Part shown: positions 5,503 through 6,039 of the stretch, in pieces
Layout: each line of letters opens with the position of its first letter
Position numbering within the stretch: the first letter of the stretch is position 1
Assembly (NCBI GenBank): GCA_001818705.1
Contig: MHJM01000011.1
Location: 1,363 to 7,401, forward strand
DNA length: 6,039 nt
Direction: 5' to 3'
Source of the DNA: Candidatus Harrisonbacteria bacterium RIFCSPLOWO2_02_FULL_45_10c
GTDB taxonomy: Bacteria > Patescibacteriota > Minisyncoccia > UBA6257 > 02-FULL-45-10c
The notes under the pieces: generated by a model
What the model saw: the letters and a program-made list of their open reading frames with translations, nothing else
Databases searched by the model: none
What the model was told of the DNA's origin: nothing
Made by a program: the position numbers and the translations under genes

Positions 5503-6039
5503 ATGAACACCAAAGAACGGACGTTGGTTTTGTTGAAACCCGACGCGGTACAGCGTAATTTAATCGGCGAAGTTATCACCCGTTTTGAGCGGGTTGGTTT
5601 GAAAATTATTGCCTTGAAGTTTTTGCTTCCGACCAAAGAACAAGCGCATAAGCATTATGTTAAAAATGAAGAGGAGATTGTTGCTTTAGGCAAGCGTTCC
5701 ATTGAAGGCAAGAAAAAATCCGGAGAAGTAGTGAATGATGACCCGCGCGAGCTTGGCCAACAGATTATTGATCGCCTGGTGGTGTTTTTATCAGCTAGTC
5801 CCATAGTTGCCATAGTATTAGAAGGCAATAAAGCGATCCCGATTACCCGTAAACTAGTCGGTTCTACCGAACCATTGCAATCCGACGTCGGCACCATCCG
5901 AGGTGATTTTACCCTTGATTCTTATTCGCTTGCCGATGAAGACAATCGGGCGGTCCGGAATCTTGTCCACGCTTCCTCCAGCCAGAGCGACGCCGAATAC
6001 GAGATTAAAGTGTGGTTTTCGGAAAAGGAAATCTGGAGC
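5503..6039 (+). CDS. ndk: Nucleoside diphosphate kinase with insertions (3' end outside window)
   Basis: Transfers the terminal phosphate of ATP to other nucleoside diphosphates through a phosphohistidine. The frame is open for 179 codons to the window edge with no stop, so the C-terminus is missing. Family signatures: TLVLLKPDAVQR (7-18, K12), IVAIVLEG (101-108), GTIRGDF (130-136) and NLVHASSS with catalytic H156. Ordinary bacterial Ndk is about 140-150 residues. This one carries about 24 extra residues after HYVKN (roughly 55-90, charged, including GKRSIEGKKKSGEVVNDDP) and an extra segment DSYSLADEDNRAVR (139-152) before the catalytic histidine. Longer forms of this kind occur in some archaeal and Patescibacterial enzymes; this is from memory of the family, not a search. 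It lies 14 nt after aspS with an AGGA site, so it is probably in the same operon. Confidence 0.95.
   Translation, partial: MNTKERTLVLLKPDAVQRNLIGEVITRFERVGLKIIALKFLLPTKEQAHKHYVKNEEEIVALGKRSIEGKKKSGEVVNDDPRELGQQIIDRLVVFLSASPIVAIVLEGNKAIPITRKLVGSTEPLQSDVGTIRGDFTLDSYSLADEDNRAVRNLVHASSSQSDAEYEIKVWFSEKEIWS

Overview
The window looks like chromosome from a small-genome bacterium, most plausibly a Candidate Phyla Radiation (Patescibacteria, Parcubacteria-like) organism. This is inferred from the compact aspartyl-tRNA synthetase without its usual inserted domain, the tiny double-CxxC zinc-ribbon protein, the enlarged nucleoside diphosphate kinase and the sparse Shine-Dalgarno signals. It is not proven. 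Stops TGA, TAA and TAG are all used and the genes contain no internal TGA, so the standard bacterial code fits.

Layout. 1-776 (+): C-terminal half of gpmI (glycolytic phosphoglycerate mutase), cut by the window edge. 773-919: a good sigma70-type promoter whose -35 overlaps the gpmI stop, then a leader of about 110 nt that can form two competing structures. 920-1120 (+): a 66-aa zinc-ribbon protein. 1119-1158: a perfect 40-nt palindrome acting as a shared terminator for the convergent genes. 1151-2614 (-): a 487-aa DUF2079 membrane protein. 2615-2906: a divergent intergenic region filled almost completely by one large element of nested inverted repeats. 2907-4088 (+): membrane-anchored MepM-like M23 peptidase. 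4103-5488 (+): aspS. 5503-6039 (+): ndk, cut by the right edge. The last three genes are separated by 14 nt each and look like one operon.

The most unusual object is the 2637-2906 element. An outer imperfect inverted repeat of about 28 bp encloses two long hairpins (2667-2767 and 2775-2875), giving a predicted Y-shaped three-way junction. The two hairpins carry related 53-nt cores in opposite orientations, alignable without gaps, while their long stems differ in sequence but each remains self-complementary. The element starts just beside a divergent pair of -10 boxes and ends one base before the preferred ATG of the peptidase gene. I do not recognise the family.

The genes have mixed housekeeping roles (glycolysis, cell-wall turnover, translation, nucleotide balance, envelope glycosylation) and do not form one pathway. 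The novelty is in the non-coding DNA.
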